DNA of 22,208 bases, from positions 1,391 to 23,598 of the forward strand of contig DGNJ01000131.1 in assembly GCA_002388905.1 (NCBI GenBank). The letters are read 5' to 3'. The stretch comes from Cellvibrionales bacterium UBA4495 (lineage in GTDB: Bacteria > Pseudomonadota > Gammaproteobacteria > Pseudomonadales > Porticoccaceae). Positions 14,609 to 22,208 of this stretch are shown piece by piece. The notes under the pieces are model-generated. The model searched no databases. It was not told the origin of the DNA and saw only the letters and a list, made by a program, of their open reading frames with translations. A program made the translations under genes and the position numbers. Position 1 is the stretch's first letter, and each line of letters opens with the position of its first letter.

Positions 14609-15688
14609 GTGAATAGCGCAGTCGATCCCGATCACTACGAGATGCAACTGGCCCGCAAGGTGGATTCCGTCAGGCAGCGGTTCCGCCACCTGGCTACGCC
14701 GGAGCCGGAAATCGTCCGGTCCCCGCCCCTGCATTTCCGCATGCGTGCGGAATTCCGCATCTGGCACGAGGGAGACAACTCCTTCTACGCCATGACACCA
14801 CCGGGGGAGAAGAAGCCGAAACCCATAGACGGCTTTGCCATCGGCTCCCGGCCCATGGTCGAGTTGATGCCCCGCCTGCTCGATGCCATCGAGAATGACG
14901 ACACCCTGAGGCGAAAACTCTATGCCGCGGAGTTCCTGACCACCCTCAGCGGCGAGGTTCTGGTAACCCTGATCTACCACCGGCGCCTGGATGAGGTCTG
15001 GAAGCAAAGGGGCCGGGATCTGGCCCGGACACTGGATGTTCACCTGATTGGTCGCAGCCGCGGGCAGAAGGAAGTGCTGGGCCGGGATTACGTGATGGAA
15101 ACCCTGGAGGTGGATGGCGTTGCCTACCGCTACCAGCAGGTGGAAACGGGGTTTACCCAGCCCAACGCCGAAGTCAACCGCCATATGCTCGCCTGGACCC
15201 GGGAAGTCACCCGCGATAGCAATGGCGACCTGCTCGAACTTTATTGCGGCAACGGCAATTTCACGGTGGCCCTGGCCGGCAATTTCGACAGGGTGCTGGC
15301 CAACGAAGTATCAAAGGTTTCCGTCAGGTCCGCCCATTACAACCTGGAAATCAATGGCATCGGCAATGCCCAGGTGGTGCGCATGTCCAGCGAGGAACTC
15401 ACGGACGCACTCAATGGCGTTCGGCCTTTCCGGCGCCTGCGCCACGTGGACCTCGACAGCTACCGCTTTTCGACAATTTTTGTCGATCCTCCCCGGGCCG
15501 GTCTCGACGAAAACACCCTGGACCTGGTACGGGCGTTCGACCGAATCGTCTACATCTCCTGCAACCCGGCGACATTACTGGCCAACCTGGAGGCCCTCGC
15601 CGACAGCCACCGCATCGAGCGATTTGCCGTGTTCGATCAGTTTCCCTATACGGAGCACCTGGAATGCGGTGTCCTGCTATGTCGGTGA
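14609..15688 (+). CDS. trmA: tRNA (uracil-5-)-methyltransferase TrmA
   Basis: SAM-dependent enzyme of 359 residues that makes 5-methyluridine at position 54 (T-loop) of tRNA. It is collinear with E. coli TrmA (366 residues). Seen: SPPLHFRMRAEFRIWHEGD at residues 38-56, FTQPNAEVN at 182-190, the SAM site LLELYCGNGNFTVALA at 208-223, FVDPPRAGLD at 291-300, the catalytic Cys318 in YISCNP, and the general-base Glu352 in YTEHLECGVLL. No iron-sulfur cysteine cluster is present, which separates it from RlmC/RlmD. The GTG start at 14609 gives the usual YEMQLARKV N-terminus. It sits 17 bases after deaD, forming a plausible RNA-maturation pair. Confidence 0.96.
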   Translation: MNSAVDPDHYEMQLARKVDSVRQRFRHLATPEPEIVRSPPLHFRMRAEFRIWHEGDNSFYAMTPPGEKKPKPIDGFAIGSRPMVELMPRLLDAIENDDTLRRKLYAAEFLTTLSGEVLVTLIYHRRLDEVWKQRGRDLARTLDVHLIGRSRGQKEVLGRDYVMETLEVDGVAYRYQQVETGFTQPNAEVNRHMLAWTREVTRDSNGDLLELYCGNGNFTVALAGNFDRVLANEVSKVSVRSAHYNLEINGIGNAQVVRMSSEELTDALNGVRPFRRLRHVDLDSYRFSTIFVDPPRAGLDENTLDLVRAFDRIVYISCNPATLLANLEALADSHRIERFAVFDQFPYTEHLECGVLLCR

Positions 15689-15702
15689 ATACCGGTCCCG
15701 CC

Positions 15703-15734
15703 AGGGCAGTCCGGCCGGTTCGGCGCCCTCTTTT
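15703..15734 (+). terminator. Possible rho-independent terminator after trmA
   Basis: AGGGC (15703-15707) pairs with GCCCT (15725-15729). Within it CCG (711-713) can pair with CGG (721-723), giving an interrupted GC-rich stem. It is followed by CTTTTA, a short T-run. It lies 15 bases after the trmA stop and before the VanZ-like gene, a suitable place. The stem is imperfect and no folding energy was computed. Confidence 0.4.
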
Positions 15735-15757
15735 AGCCCCCGACGCGTAACGATTCC

Positions 15758-16177
15758 ATGGCCCCGGCTATACGCAAAAAGCTCCGCCTGATAGTGCCCC
15801 TGGCCTACATGGTGGGCATCCTGATGCTGTCCTCCATCGAACAAAGCGCTGTCCCCGATGTGGATGAGCCCCTGCGCGGGCTGTCGCCGCTGTTGCAGAA
15901 TCTGTTACACATTCCCCTCTATGCTATTCTGGCTGGCATCGGCTTCTGGGCCCTTGCCGGCTACACGGAACAGCGGGGGTATAAAACAGGCCTTACCCTG
16001 CTGATGGTCCTGGCCTTTTCGATCATCGACGAGACCTATCAGGCCACCGTGCCCGGCAGAACGAGCTCGCTTATGGATGTCGCCCTGGATGTGACCGGCG
16101 GCATACTCGCTCTGGTAGTATTGACCAGGATGGGGCGGCCGGGACGGCAGCGCAAACAGAACCCGGCCGCGCGCTGA
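15758..16177 (+). CDS. VanZ-like small membrane protein
   Basis: A 139-residue membrane protein with about four helices matching the VanZ-like family pattern. The first helix ends in SS (MLSSIEQSAVP). A conserved His sits in LLHIPLYAILAGIGFWAL, the motif DETYQATVPGRTSSLMDVALDVTGG holds the family Asp-Glu, Gln, Pro-Gly-Arg and Asp residues, and a short basic tail follows. VanZ itself gives low-level teicoplanin resistance, but most relatives are uncharacterised envelope proteins, so resistance should not be assumed. No clear ribosome site precedes ATG 15758. The stop lies one base before the 14-bp tandem repeat, whose neighbourhood it may share by chance. Confidence 0.8.
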   Translation: MAPAIRKKLRLIVPLAYMVGILMLSSIEQSAVPDVDEPLRGLSPLLQNLLHIPLYAILAGIGFWALAGYTEQRGYKTGLTLLMVLAFSIIDETYQATVPGRTSSLMDVALDVTGGILALVVLTRMGRPGRQRKQNPAAR

Positions 16178-16178
16178 A

Positions 16179-16234
16179 CCTTGTCGGAGACACCTTGTCG
16201 GAGACACCTTGTCGGGGACACCTTGTTGAGGGCA
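16179..16234. repeat. 14-bp tandem repeat of alternating TGTC and GACA boxes
   Basis: Four tandem units of 14 bp: CCTTGTCGGAGACA at 16179-16192, an identical copy at 16193-16206, CCTTGTCGGGGACA at 16207-16220 (one change), and a degenerate CCTTGTTGAGGGCA at 16221-16234. Inside the array TGTC and GACA alternate every 7 bases (182, 189, 196, 203, 210, 217), so every adjacent pair is an inverted repeat with a 3-base spacer. It fills the gap between the VanZ-like gene and the LolA-like gene and ends just before a strong Shine-Dalgarno-like GGGGAGGA. It may be an operator array, a REP-type element or a slippage-prone repeat. Confidence 0.8.
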
Positions 16235-16288
16235 TGGGGAGGATTTTCCGAAGTGAACGCCATCGACTCCAAAAGGAATGGACGAACC

Positions 16289-17119
16289 ATGGGATACGCC
16301 ACGATAAAGCTGTTCTGGGCGTTTATTGTCCTGGCGGTCTTTTCGTACGAGGCCGCCAGCGCAACGGATGATAGCGACGACAAGAAGAGCCAGGGCCGCA
16401 TCCTCGCCGAAAAAGTCTACCATCGCCCCGACGGCAAGGACGCCAGCTCCAGGGTCATCATGCGCCTGGAAAGCGAAGACGGTACCGTCCGGGAGCGGCT
16501 GCTGTACAGCTACGCCAAACAGGAAAGCGAGTTCGAGCGCTGGTCATTGCTGCGCTTTGTCGAACCGGAGAATATTGCCGGAACCGGCTTGCTGACCCTG
16601 GACGACAAAGGGGACGAAAGCGACCAGTGGCTGTACCTGCCGGCACTGGACCGGGCCAGGCGCATTTCATCCTCGCGCAAAGGCGGCCGGTTCGTGGGCT
16701 CCGACTTTTTCTACGAGGACCTGCAGGACCGCGAGCCTGACATGGACAATCACCGGATTCTGGGCAAGGGCAAAATCGGCGGCACCGAAGCCATTGTCCT
16801 TGAGAGCATCCCGGTTGATCCGGATAACTCGGTATACTCCCGGCGGGTGAGCTGGATACATCCCGGCCTGCTGCTTCCCCTGCGTACCAATTTGTATATC
16901 GGCGGCAGGGAAAAGCCCGACAAGGTGCTCCAGGCAAGAAAGATCAAGAAAGTCCAGGGTTACTGGACCATCTATGAAAGCACCATGTACAACCTGGCGG
17001 ACAAGAGCAAGAGCCAGTTGCTGATCACCGATATCGAGTATGACCAGGGCCTGCCGGACAGCCTTTTTACCCGACGCGGCCTTAACGATGACAGCCTGGA
17101 GAAAGGCTACCGGCCCTGA
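16289..17119 (+). CDS. Secreted LolA-like protein (outer membrane lipoprotein-sorting family)
   Basis: A 276-residue exported protein. Residues 1-24 form a signal peptide (basic start, hydrophobic core IKLFWAFIVLAVFSYEAASA, cleavage likely after ASA). The mature part resembles the LolA-like group often annotated outer membrane lipoprotein-sorting protein: RLLYSYAKQESEFERWSLLRFVEPENIAGTGLL, then DQWLYLPALDRARRISSSRKGGRFVGSDFFYEDL and a C-terminal ITDIEYDQGLPDSLFTRRGL. Such proteins fold as a half-barrel that can hold a lipid in the periplasm and commonly sit beside RND/MMPL genes, as here. ATG 16289 has AAGGA 11 bases upstream. GTG 16253 with GGGGAGGA 9 bases upstream would add 12 residues and is a real alternative. 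It is probably co-transcribed with the next two genes. Confidence 0.82.
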   Translation: MGYATIKLFWAFIVLAVFSYEAASATDDSDDKKSQGRILAEKVYHRPDGKDASSRVIMRLESEDGTVRERLLYSYAKQESEFERWSLLRFVEPENIAGTGLLTLDDKGDESDQWLYLPALDRARRISSSRKGGRFVGSDFFYEDLQDREPDMDNHRILGKGKIGGTEAIVLESIPVDPDNSVYSRRVSWIHPGLLLPLRTNLYIGGREKPDKVLQARKIKKVQGYWTIYESTMYNLADKSKSQLLITDIEYDQGLPDSLFTRRGLNDDSLEKGYRP

Positions 17120-17157
17120 CACGCCCGAATCCACAACAACAAAAGGAAGCGATACCT

Positions 17158-18696
17158 GTGGAGAAACAATCTTTTATCAAACTCCTGCTGCCACTGGCCA
17201 TATTGTCATTCCCCGTATTGGGCGCCGAACCCGATCCGCTCGACAGCGACATTCCCGCGCTCGATGGCGGAGACGACGTTTTTATCATTGATGACAGCGG
17301 TGAAGACGACGTCCTGACCATCGAGAGGGATCCAGCACAGGACGACGACCCGCAAGGCATAGAGCCAGTGGACGGCGACGAAGAATTCATCATTGACGGC
17401 GAAATCGAGGGTCTTCCCGGTGGCGATGCCATTGTCGAGGAAAAAGCGGACGACACTGAGAAAAGCGCTGCCACCGGAGCCACGGACTATGAAACCGAAG
17501 AAGGCGCCTTCGGTGTGGACGACCTCTGGCTGGAAATGAGCCATTTCCCCGACAGCAACTCCGCCGCCGATAATCAGGCGTTTTTCCATGGCCAGGTCTC
17601 GGGCGAATGGCGCTTGTCCGATCACTGGGATGCGAAACTCACGCTGCGGGCGGATACTTACGTGCAAAACGGTAGTCAGGACACCGAAGACAGCACCCTG
17701 GACTACGGGGATACTTTTATACGTTACTCGGAAGAAAACTACCGGGTCACCCTGGGGGGACAAACGGTGATGTGGGGCCGCATCGATGAGTTCCCGCCCA
17801 CGGACTACCTGAGCACCCAGGATCTGTCGCGCTATATCCTGGACGACCTCTCGGATCGTCGCCGCGCCTCGCCGGCGCTGCGCTTCGAATACTTCAGTGG
17901 CAATGCCAAGCTGGATGTCATCGCCCTGCCGGTATTCCGGGAGGCGGAGTTGGCGGACAAGGACAGCGTCTGGTTTCCCGTCAACCGCCGCAGCGGCGAA
18001 ATTCTCGGGCTCGAATCCACGCCGGTCACCCGCTCGATCATACGTACCACGCCGGTGGTGCTGGACGAGCCGGACGGTGCCGGGGGCGGCGCCGTTCGCT
18101 TCAGCAATATCTCCGGCACCTTTGACTACGCCATCACCGTGCAGAGGGGCCGCCAGACAGTGCCCTATTTCACCTTTGACCCGGTCCGGGGTGTTATCGA
18201 ATCCCGCTATCCCCGTTCCTGGGTGTTTGGCGGCGATATCGGCTTCGAGGCCCTGGGTGGGACGGTCAGGTTCGAGGCTGCCTGGATCGGCGACACACCG
18301 GCGACGGAAGTGGACGGCACTTTCACCACGGAGGAAAGCGTCACCTGGGCGGCGGCCATCGAACTGTACCCGGGCGACGGCGACGGTCGCTTGAACCTGC
18401 AAATTATCGGCCGCAACATGATCGGGGCCGACGACGTGCTGGATCGCGATGAACTGTATTGGTTCAACGGCTCCTATGAAGTGCCGTTTGCCGACAACAA
18501 CTGGCGTTTCAAGACGCGGTTCAATATCGGCCTCGACAAAAACGATGTCTACCTGAACCCCGAAATCGCCTATACGGGCTGGCGATCCCGGGAAATTTAC
18601 CTGGAAGCACACTATTTCAACGGGGCCAACGGCACGCCGGGGGGCTTCCACGAGGATAACTCAGTCATAGCCATCGGCTGGCGGGGCAAGTTTTAG
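17158..18696 (+). CDS. Outer-membrane beta-barrel protein with acidic N-terminal region (DUF1302-like)
   Basis: A 512-residue protein with a signal peptide (residues 1-23, cut after VLGA). It continues with a strongly acidic region to about residue 120, and then a beta-barrel-like domain with alternating polar and hydrophobic strands. The stretch VMWGRIDEFPPTDYLSTQDLSRYILDDLSDRR recalls the WGR.DE..PTD.L.pqDl motif of DUF1302-type outer-membrane proteins. The chain ends in Phe (IAIGWRGKF), the usual last residue of barrels inserted by BamA. Acidic blocks DDVFIIDDSGEDD and DEEFIIDGEIEG look like a short internal repeat. The GTG start has GGAAG 8 bases upstream and lies 38 bases after the LolA-like gene. 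It may be a channel or the outer-membrane acceptor for that system. The substrate is unknown. Confidence 0.75.
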   Translation: MEKQSFIKLLLPLAILSFPVLGAEPDPLDSDIPALDGGDDVFIIDDSGEDDVLTIERDPAQDDDPQGIEPVDGDEEFIIDGEIEGLPGGDAIVEEKADDTEKSAATGATDYETEEGAFGVDDLWLEMSHFPDSNSAADNQAFFHGQVSGEWRLSDHWDAKLTLRADTYVQNGSQDTEDSTLDYGDTFIRYSEENYRVTLGGQTVMWGRIDEFPPTDYLSTQDLSRYILDDLSDRRRASPALRFEYFSGNAKLDVIALPVFREAELADKDSVWFPVNRRSGEILGLESTPVTRSIIRTTPVVLDEPDGAGGGAVRFSNISGTFDYAITVQRGRQTVPYFTFDPVRGVIESRYPRSWVFGGDIGFEALGGTVRFEAAWIGDTPATEVDGTFTTEESVTWAAAIELYPGDGDGRLNLQIIGRNMIGADDVLDRDELYWFNGSYEVPFADNNWRFKTRFNIGLDKNDVYLNPEIAYTGWRSREIYLEAHYFNGANGTPGGFHEDNSVIAIGWRGKF

Positions 18697-18718
18697 GCCC
18701 TAGATTTCCTGAACCCGA

Positions 18719-21367
18719 ATGGACAACTATCGCCTGCGACTTCAATCCCTGGATGAATCCACCGAACCCTGTGCCATCCTCTATCACGGGATTTTCGTCT
18801 ACGCCAACGAAGCCTTTGTCCTGAAGCTCGGGTATAACTCCTTTTCCGAGATCAAGGCCAAGCGTATCCGGGATCTGCCCCTTGCGATAGATCCCGACGA
18901 TCTGGCGACATTCCTCAAGCGGGCCAACCTCACCGTCGAGGTGGCCAGCTCCCGGCCCAAGTGCAAAATCTCCGTTACTGGTGGTAAAGATGTTGTCCTC
19001 AGTGGCTACAGCACCTATTTCGGCGGCAGCCGGGTCACTTGCCTAACCGCCAGCGACAGCAAGCAGATCCGGGTTCCCCGTATTTTCCAGCGCCTGGCGG
19101 ATAGCACCTGGAAACCCCTTCTCGCCATTGCCTTTGTGCTTTTGCTTACCGTGGCATCCGGCCTGCTTCTCACCAATATCAATATCAATAACGCCCCAAA
19201 GGTTTACCTGCCGTCGGATTCACCGGCGGTCGTCATCGATGAAAAGTTGCGGGAGGTTTTCCCCAATGATGAAGGCCTGGTGCTGTTGTTCGAGGGTGTC
19301 GCCCTGTATTCCGACGGTTTCATGGACGCCATGGACAGGCTCACCAATGTTCTGGAATCCCACGAGGCTGTCGACACCGTTATCAGTGTCACGTCCCAGG
19401 ACCATATCCGGGGCACCGAATCCGGTTTTATCATCGAACCGCTGATCGACGTCGACAACGAAGACCGCAACGCCGCCCAGCGCCGCGAGCGTATCCTCGG
19501 CGACAGGTTCGCCAACGGCCTGCTGGCGGCCCCCGATGGCAGTGCCCTTGCCCTGGTCGTCATCCCGGAGACCATGCAAAGCAGCCTTGCCCGCATGGCG
19601 CTTCAGGATGAAATCACCGACCTGGTCGCCGACCACGGCCTGAAGGGCTACCTGACGGCGGTGGCCGGCCAGATCACCACGGACGTGGAGCAGACCCGCT
19701 CACTGATCGATGAAAACAAGCTGTTTATCCCCACCACGGTGATCGTCGGCCTGCTGCTTATCTGGTTCCTGTTCCGGCGGGTTCTGGCGCTGGCTGTCAC
19801 GGGTCTGGTACTTGCCAGCGTGGTGAACACCACCATCTCCCTGCACGTGGTGTTCAATCAGCCCTTCAACATGATCTCCAGTATTCTGCCGCCCCTGCTC
19901 TCCGCGCTTTCCATCGCGGCCCTGGTGCATCTTTTCAATGCCATTTCCTATGCTTCAAAAAGGGGCAAGATGGGCGCCGAGCGGGTGGCGGATGCGCTCG
20001 CCGAGGTGAAGCGCCCCGCCCTCTATACCGCCCTGACGACAATGGCCGGCTTCGCCTCCCTGGCCTTCAGCCCCATCACACCCATCCGGGTATTCGGGCT
20101 GATTACCGCGGCCGGTGTCGGGTTCATCTACCTGGTGGTCTACCATCTGGTGCCACCCATCCTTGCCCGTTACGACCACAACGAATGGCGGACAGGTACG
20201 GGGCGGCGTTCCCCCATCGACAGAATTGTCGGGCTCTGTTACCGCTTCGGTGCCCGCCGGCCCGTTCCGACGCTGGTGGTCACGGCCTCACTGCTTGTTA
20301 TCGGTTCACCCTTTATCGCCAATGTCGTGGTCGAAACCAACCTGCTCCAGTTTTTCGCCAGCGACCACAAGACCCGGATCGCCACCGAGCATATCGAGGA
20401 AAAGATCGCGGGCACGGGCTCCCTCGATATCAGTTTCACCAGCGCCCGGTCCGAGGGCCTCATTTCCCCCAGCAACCTCAATGTCATCCGCGACTTCCAG
20501 GACTGGGCCGAGCAACAGCCGGAGGTCGACAAGGCCCTGTCGCCGGTGGATTTTATCGAGGAAATGCACTGGGGCTTTCACGCCGAGCAGAGCGAATACC
20601 GGACGATCCCCGACAACCCCGACCTGATCAGCCAGTACCTGTTCATCTACGATGGCGACGATCTTTACGATTTCCTGGATGAAAGTTACCGGCAGGCCCG
20701 TGTCAGCCTGAATATCAATGTGCACGGCGCCAACGAGATCAGCATGCTTATGGATCGCATACGGGACTACCTGGCGAGCCGGGACATGGACGACATGGAG
20801 TGGCAAATCGCCGGCCTGAGCCGGATGTTCGCCGAGCAGGAAGATTTGCTGGTGAAGGGCCAGATCTACAGCATGGTCAGTGCCGTGGGCATGATTTTTC
20901 TCTTTATGCTGGTCCTCTGGCGGTCCCTGAAAGACAGCCTGATATGCATGATCCCGAATCTTTCACCCATCCTGATAATCTTTATCGCCATGGGCATCTT
21001 CGGCATCTGGCTGGACATGGCCACCGCCATGATCGCCAGCGTTGCCGTGGGTATCGCCATTGACGACACCATTCATGTCTATCACGGCTTTATCTCGAGG
21101 GTAAGAAAAGGCGGCGTGCGCCCGGTAACCGCCATCGCCCGCACCTACCGGCAAGCCGGCCGGGCAATTACCACCACCACCATTATTCTCTGCGCGCAAT
21201 TTATGCTGCTCACCACCAGCGCATTCGCGCCCATCAACAGCTTTGGGCTGTTGACCAGCGCAGGGCTGCTTGCCGCGCTGTTATTCGATATCCTTTTATT
21301 GCCGGCGCTGTTGGTGCTGTTATTTCGCCCGGCGACCCCGGCGTCAGGGGATCTACAGCCGGGCTAA
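18719..21367 (+). CDS. RND/MMPL family transporter with N-terminal PAS-like domain
   Basis: This 882-residue inner-membrane protein has the duplicated RND layout. One helix at ~132-152 is followed by a periplasmic loop to ~335 and five helices to ~484. A second helix at ~514-535 precedes another periplasmic loop and a final helix bundle. Family landmarks are NININNAPKVYLPSDSP after helix 1, IRVFGLITAAGVGFIYLVVYHLVPPILA, VVETNLLQFFASDHKTR after helix 7, and VAVGIAIDDTIHVYHGFISRVRKGG. Residues ~15-112, before helix 1 and so cytoplasmic, read like a PAS domain: GIFVYANEAFVLKLGYNSFSEI then a D-P-D-D turn and late beta strands. This is not usual in RND proteins. A stop just upstream (TGA 18710-18712) fixes the start at or after 18719. 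It follows the barrel gene by 22 bases. Confidence 0.87.
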   Translation: MDNYRLRLQSLDESTEPCAILYHGIFVYANEAFVLKLGYNSFSEIKAKRIRDLPLAIDPDDLATFLKRANLTVEVASSRPKCKISVTGGKDVVLSGYSTYFGGSRVTCLTASDSKQIRVPRIFQRLADSTWKPLLAIAFVLLLTVASGLLLTNININNAPKVYLPSDSPAVVIDEKLREVFPNDEGLVLLFEGVALYSDGFMDAMDRLTNVLESHEAVDTVISVTSQDHIRGTESGFIIEPLIDVDNEDRNAAQRRERILGDRFANGLLAAPDGSALALVVIPETMQSSLARMALQDEITDLVADHGLKGYLTAVAGQITTDVEQTRSLIDENKLFIPTTVIVGLLLIWFLFRRVLALAVTGLVLASVVNTTISLHVVFNQPFNMISSILPPLLSALSIAALVHLFNAISYASKRGKMGAERVADALAEVKRPALYTALTTMAGFASLAFSPITPIRVFGLITAAGVGFIYLVVYHLVPPILARYDHNEWRTGTGRRSPIDRIVGLCYRFGARRPVPTLVVTASLLVIGSPFIANVVVETNLLQFFASDHKTRIATEHIEEKIAGTGSLDISFTSARSEGLISPSNLNVIRDFQDWAEQQPEVDKALSPVDFIEEMHWGFHAEQSEYRTIPDNPDLISQYLFIYDGDDLYDFLDESYRQARVSLNINVHGANEISMLMDRIRDYLASRDMDDMEWQIAGLSRMFAEQEDLLVKGQIYSMVSAVGMIFLFMLVLWRSLKDSLICMIPNLSPILIIFIAMGIFGIWLDMATAMIASVAVGIAIDDTIHVYHGFISRVRKGGVRPVTAIARTYRQAGRAITTTTIILCAQFMLLTTSAFAPINSFGLLTSAGLLAALLFDILLLPALLVLLFRPATPASGDLQPG
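21327..21364. terminator. Possible bidirectional hairpin between the convergent RND and TPR genes
   Basis: GCCCGGC (21327-21333) and GCCGGGC (21358-21364) form a perfect 7-bp inverted repeat, with CCCC (336-339) and GGGG (347-350) able to extend it inside. It lies over the overlapping 3' ends of the two genes. TAAAAGTTT follows on the + side and GAAATAA on the - side. These are poor T-runs, so termination is only suggested. Confidence 0.35.
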
Positions 21368-22208
21368 AAGTTTCCGGGCCTCTTCCTTTTCCGGGAATTC
21401 CGACTCGCCGGCAAGCAGTTCTTCGAGCACGGCCACGGCCTGCTCCCGGTCCCCGGCTTCCGACAGGATTTGCGCGTAATGGTAACGCAGGGTCGGACTG
21501 TCGCCCGCCAGCGCCAGGGCGTCCTCCATGGTCCGCCTGGCCCTGGCGGTATCGCCATTTTCCAGGAGGACCATCGCCATGGTGTCCAGGGCCGATGGCG
21601 ATTCCGGCTGCATTTCCGTGGCTTTTCCAGCGTATTCCAGTGCCTTCTGCGTATCTGTTTTTCTCAGCAGCCAGGCGAGATTGTTGAGGGCGGTGAAATT
21701 GTCCTTGTCCGACTCCAGTACCCTGGAATACTGTTCCCGCGCCTTGGCGTTATCACCGGTTGCCAGTTGAATATTGGCCAGTTCCAGTCGCGCCGCGCTG
21801 TCGCGGGGGTATTCCTCAAGCCAGTCCTCCAAAAACTTCAGGGCGCCTTCCCGGTCGCCGCCCCGCCAGTAATGCCTGAAAAGCATCAGTGCGGTTTCCG
21901 TGCCCGGAGCCTTGCCGTGCGCTTGCTCCAGAAGCTCCCTCGCCTTCCCGTGATTGCCCCTGAGGGTCGCTTCCGTGGCCCGCAGCCTCAGGACCTGGGG
22001 ATCCTCCGGGACCATTTCCTTTAAAACGGTCAGATGGGATTGCGCATCATCCACCCTGCCCTGGTTGAGCAACTGATTGGCCAGTTCAATACGGGGATCC
22101 AGGTAGCTTGGCGACAGCTCGATGGCTCTCTCGAATGCAGCTTCCGCCTTGTCCCCCTCGCCGAGGGCCAGATAGGCAATTCCCTTGTGGTACCAGGGCT
22201 GGGGGGCT
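21353..22208 (-). CDS. TPR-repeat protein, C-terminal part (5' end outside window), PrsT-like
   Basis: About 285 residues of a tetratricopeptide-repeat protein whose start lies beyond the right edge; the frame is open to the last base. Successive 34-residue helix pairs are clear, for example WYHKGIAYLALGEGDKAEAAFERAIELSPSY, ALNNLAWLL followed by KALEYAGKATEMQPESPSALDTMA, and PTLRYHYAQILSEAGDREQAVAVLEELL. The closing pattern (NNLAWLL, DTMAMVLLENGD, RYHYAQIL..AGD, FPEKEEARKLLARL) resembles the end of PrsT, the TPR protein of PEP-CTERM/XrtA exosortase systems, but TPR likeness is easily misleading. It acts as a protein-binding scaffold. Its 3' end overlaps the convergent RND gene by 15 bases. 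Confidence 0.8.
   Translation of the reverse strand, partial: APQPWYHKGIAYLALGEGDKAEAAFERAIELSPSYLDPRIELANQLLNQGRVDDAQSHLTVLKEMVPEDPQVLRLRATEATLRGNHGKARELLEQAHGKAPGTETALMLFRHYWRGGDREGALKFLEDWLEEYPRDSAARLELANIQLATGDNAKAREQYSRVLESDKDNFTALNNLAWLLRKTDTQKALEYAGKATEMQPESPSALDTMAMVLLENGDTARARRTMEDALALAGDSPTLRYHYAQILSEAGDREQAVAVLEELLAGESEFPEKEEARKLLARL

Noticed and set aside
16179..16234. CRISPR array
   Set aside because: Units are contiguous 14-mers with no unique spacers, and no cas gene is present.
16181..16288. TTG start at 16181 for the LolA-like protein
   Set aside because: It would translate through the tandem repeat and bury the signal peptide; ATG 16289 or GTG 16253 fits much better.
1..22208. 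tRNA, rRNA, insertion sequences, prophage genes or attachment sites
   Set aside because: No cloverleaf, rRNA-like segment, transposase motif or integrase was recognised on either strand by reading; a dedicated scan could still find something small.

Overview
The window is about 22.2 kb of GC-rich DNA with almost no space between genes and no gene-free stretch longer than about 120 bases. The families present point to a Gammaproteobacterium: an RnfCDGE cluster with the long RnfC tail of that class, TrmA close to the E. coli enzyme, a YaiI-type protein and a DeaD-type helicase with a DbpA-like domain. A marine or salt-adapted species would fit the ion-pumping load, but I cannot name a genus from sequence alone.

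Region 1 (1-3498, + strand) is the 3' part of an rnf operon: the end of rnfC, then rnfD, rnfG and rnfE. It encodes most of an ion-pumping ferredoxin:NAD+ oxidoreductase. Region 2 (3609-10460, + strand) starts 110 bases later, behind its own likely promoter. It encodes an Mrp/Mbh-type cation/proton antiporter of eight genes in the order E, F, G, a fused D/E/B protein, C, and three separate proton-channel (NuoL/M/N-like) subunits. There is no full-length MrpA. The eight genes overlap by 4 to 14 bases, or by a single base at one junction, and many start with GTG or TTG, so they are probably translated as a coupled unit. A redox-driven ion pump and a secondary Na+/H+ antiporter side by side suggest joint control of sodium and proton gradients.

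Region 3 holds housekeeping genes: a long-chain acyl-CoA ligase (fadD, - strand), a divergent YaiI/UPF0178 gene with a palindrome-rich intergenic region, deaD, trmA (tRNA m5U54 methyltransferase) and a small VanZ-like membrane protein.

Region 4 (16179-21367, + strand) begins with a 14-bp tandem repeat built from alternating TGTC and GACA boxes. It is followed by three genes in a probable operon: a secreted LolA-like protein, an outer-membrane beta-barrel with a very acidic N-terminal region, and an RND/MMPL transporter carrying an N-terminal PAS-like domain. Together they could form an inner-membrane-to-outer-membrane lipid or hydrophobic-compound route. A convergent, incomplete TPR-protein gene that resembles PrsT of PEP-CTERM/exosortase systems ends the window.

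The points most worth following up are the Rnf-Mrp linkage with its unusual Mrp composition, the PAS-RND fusion and its partner genes, and the repeat in front of them. All functional statements come from reading motifs; no database search was run.
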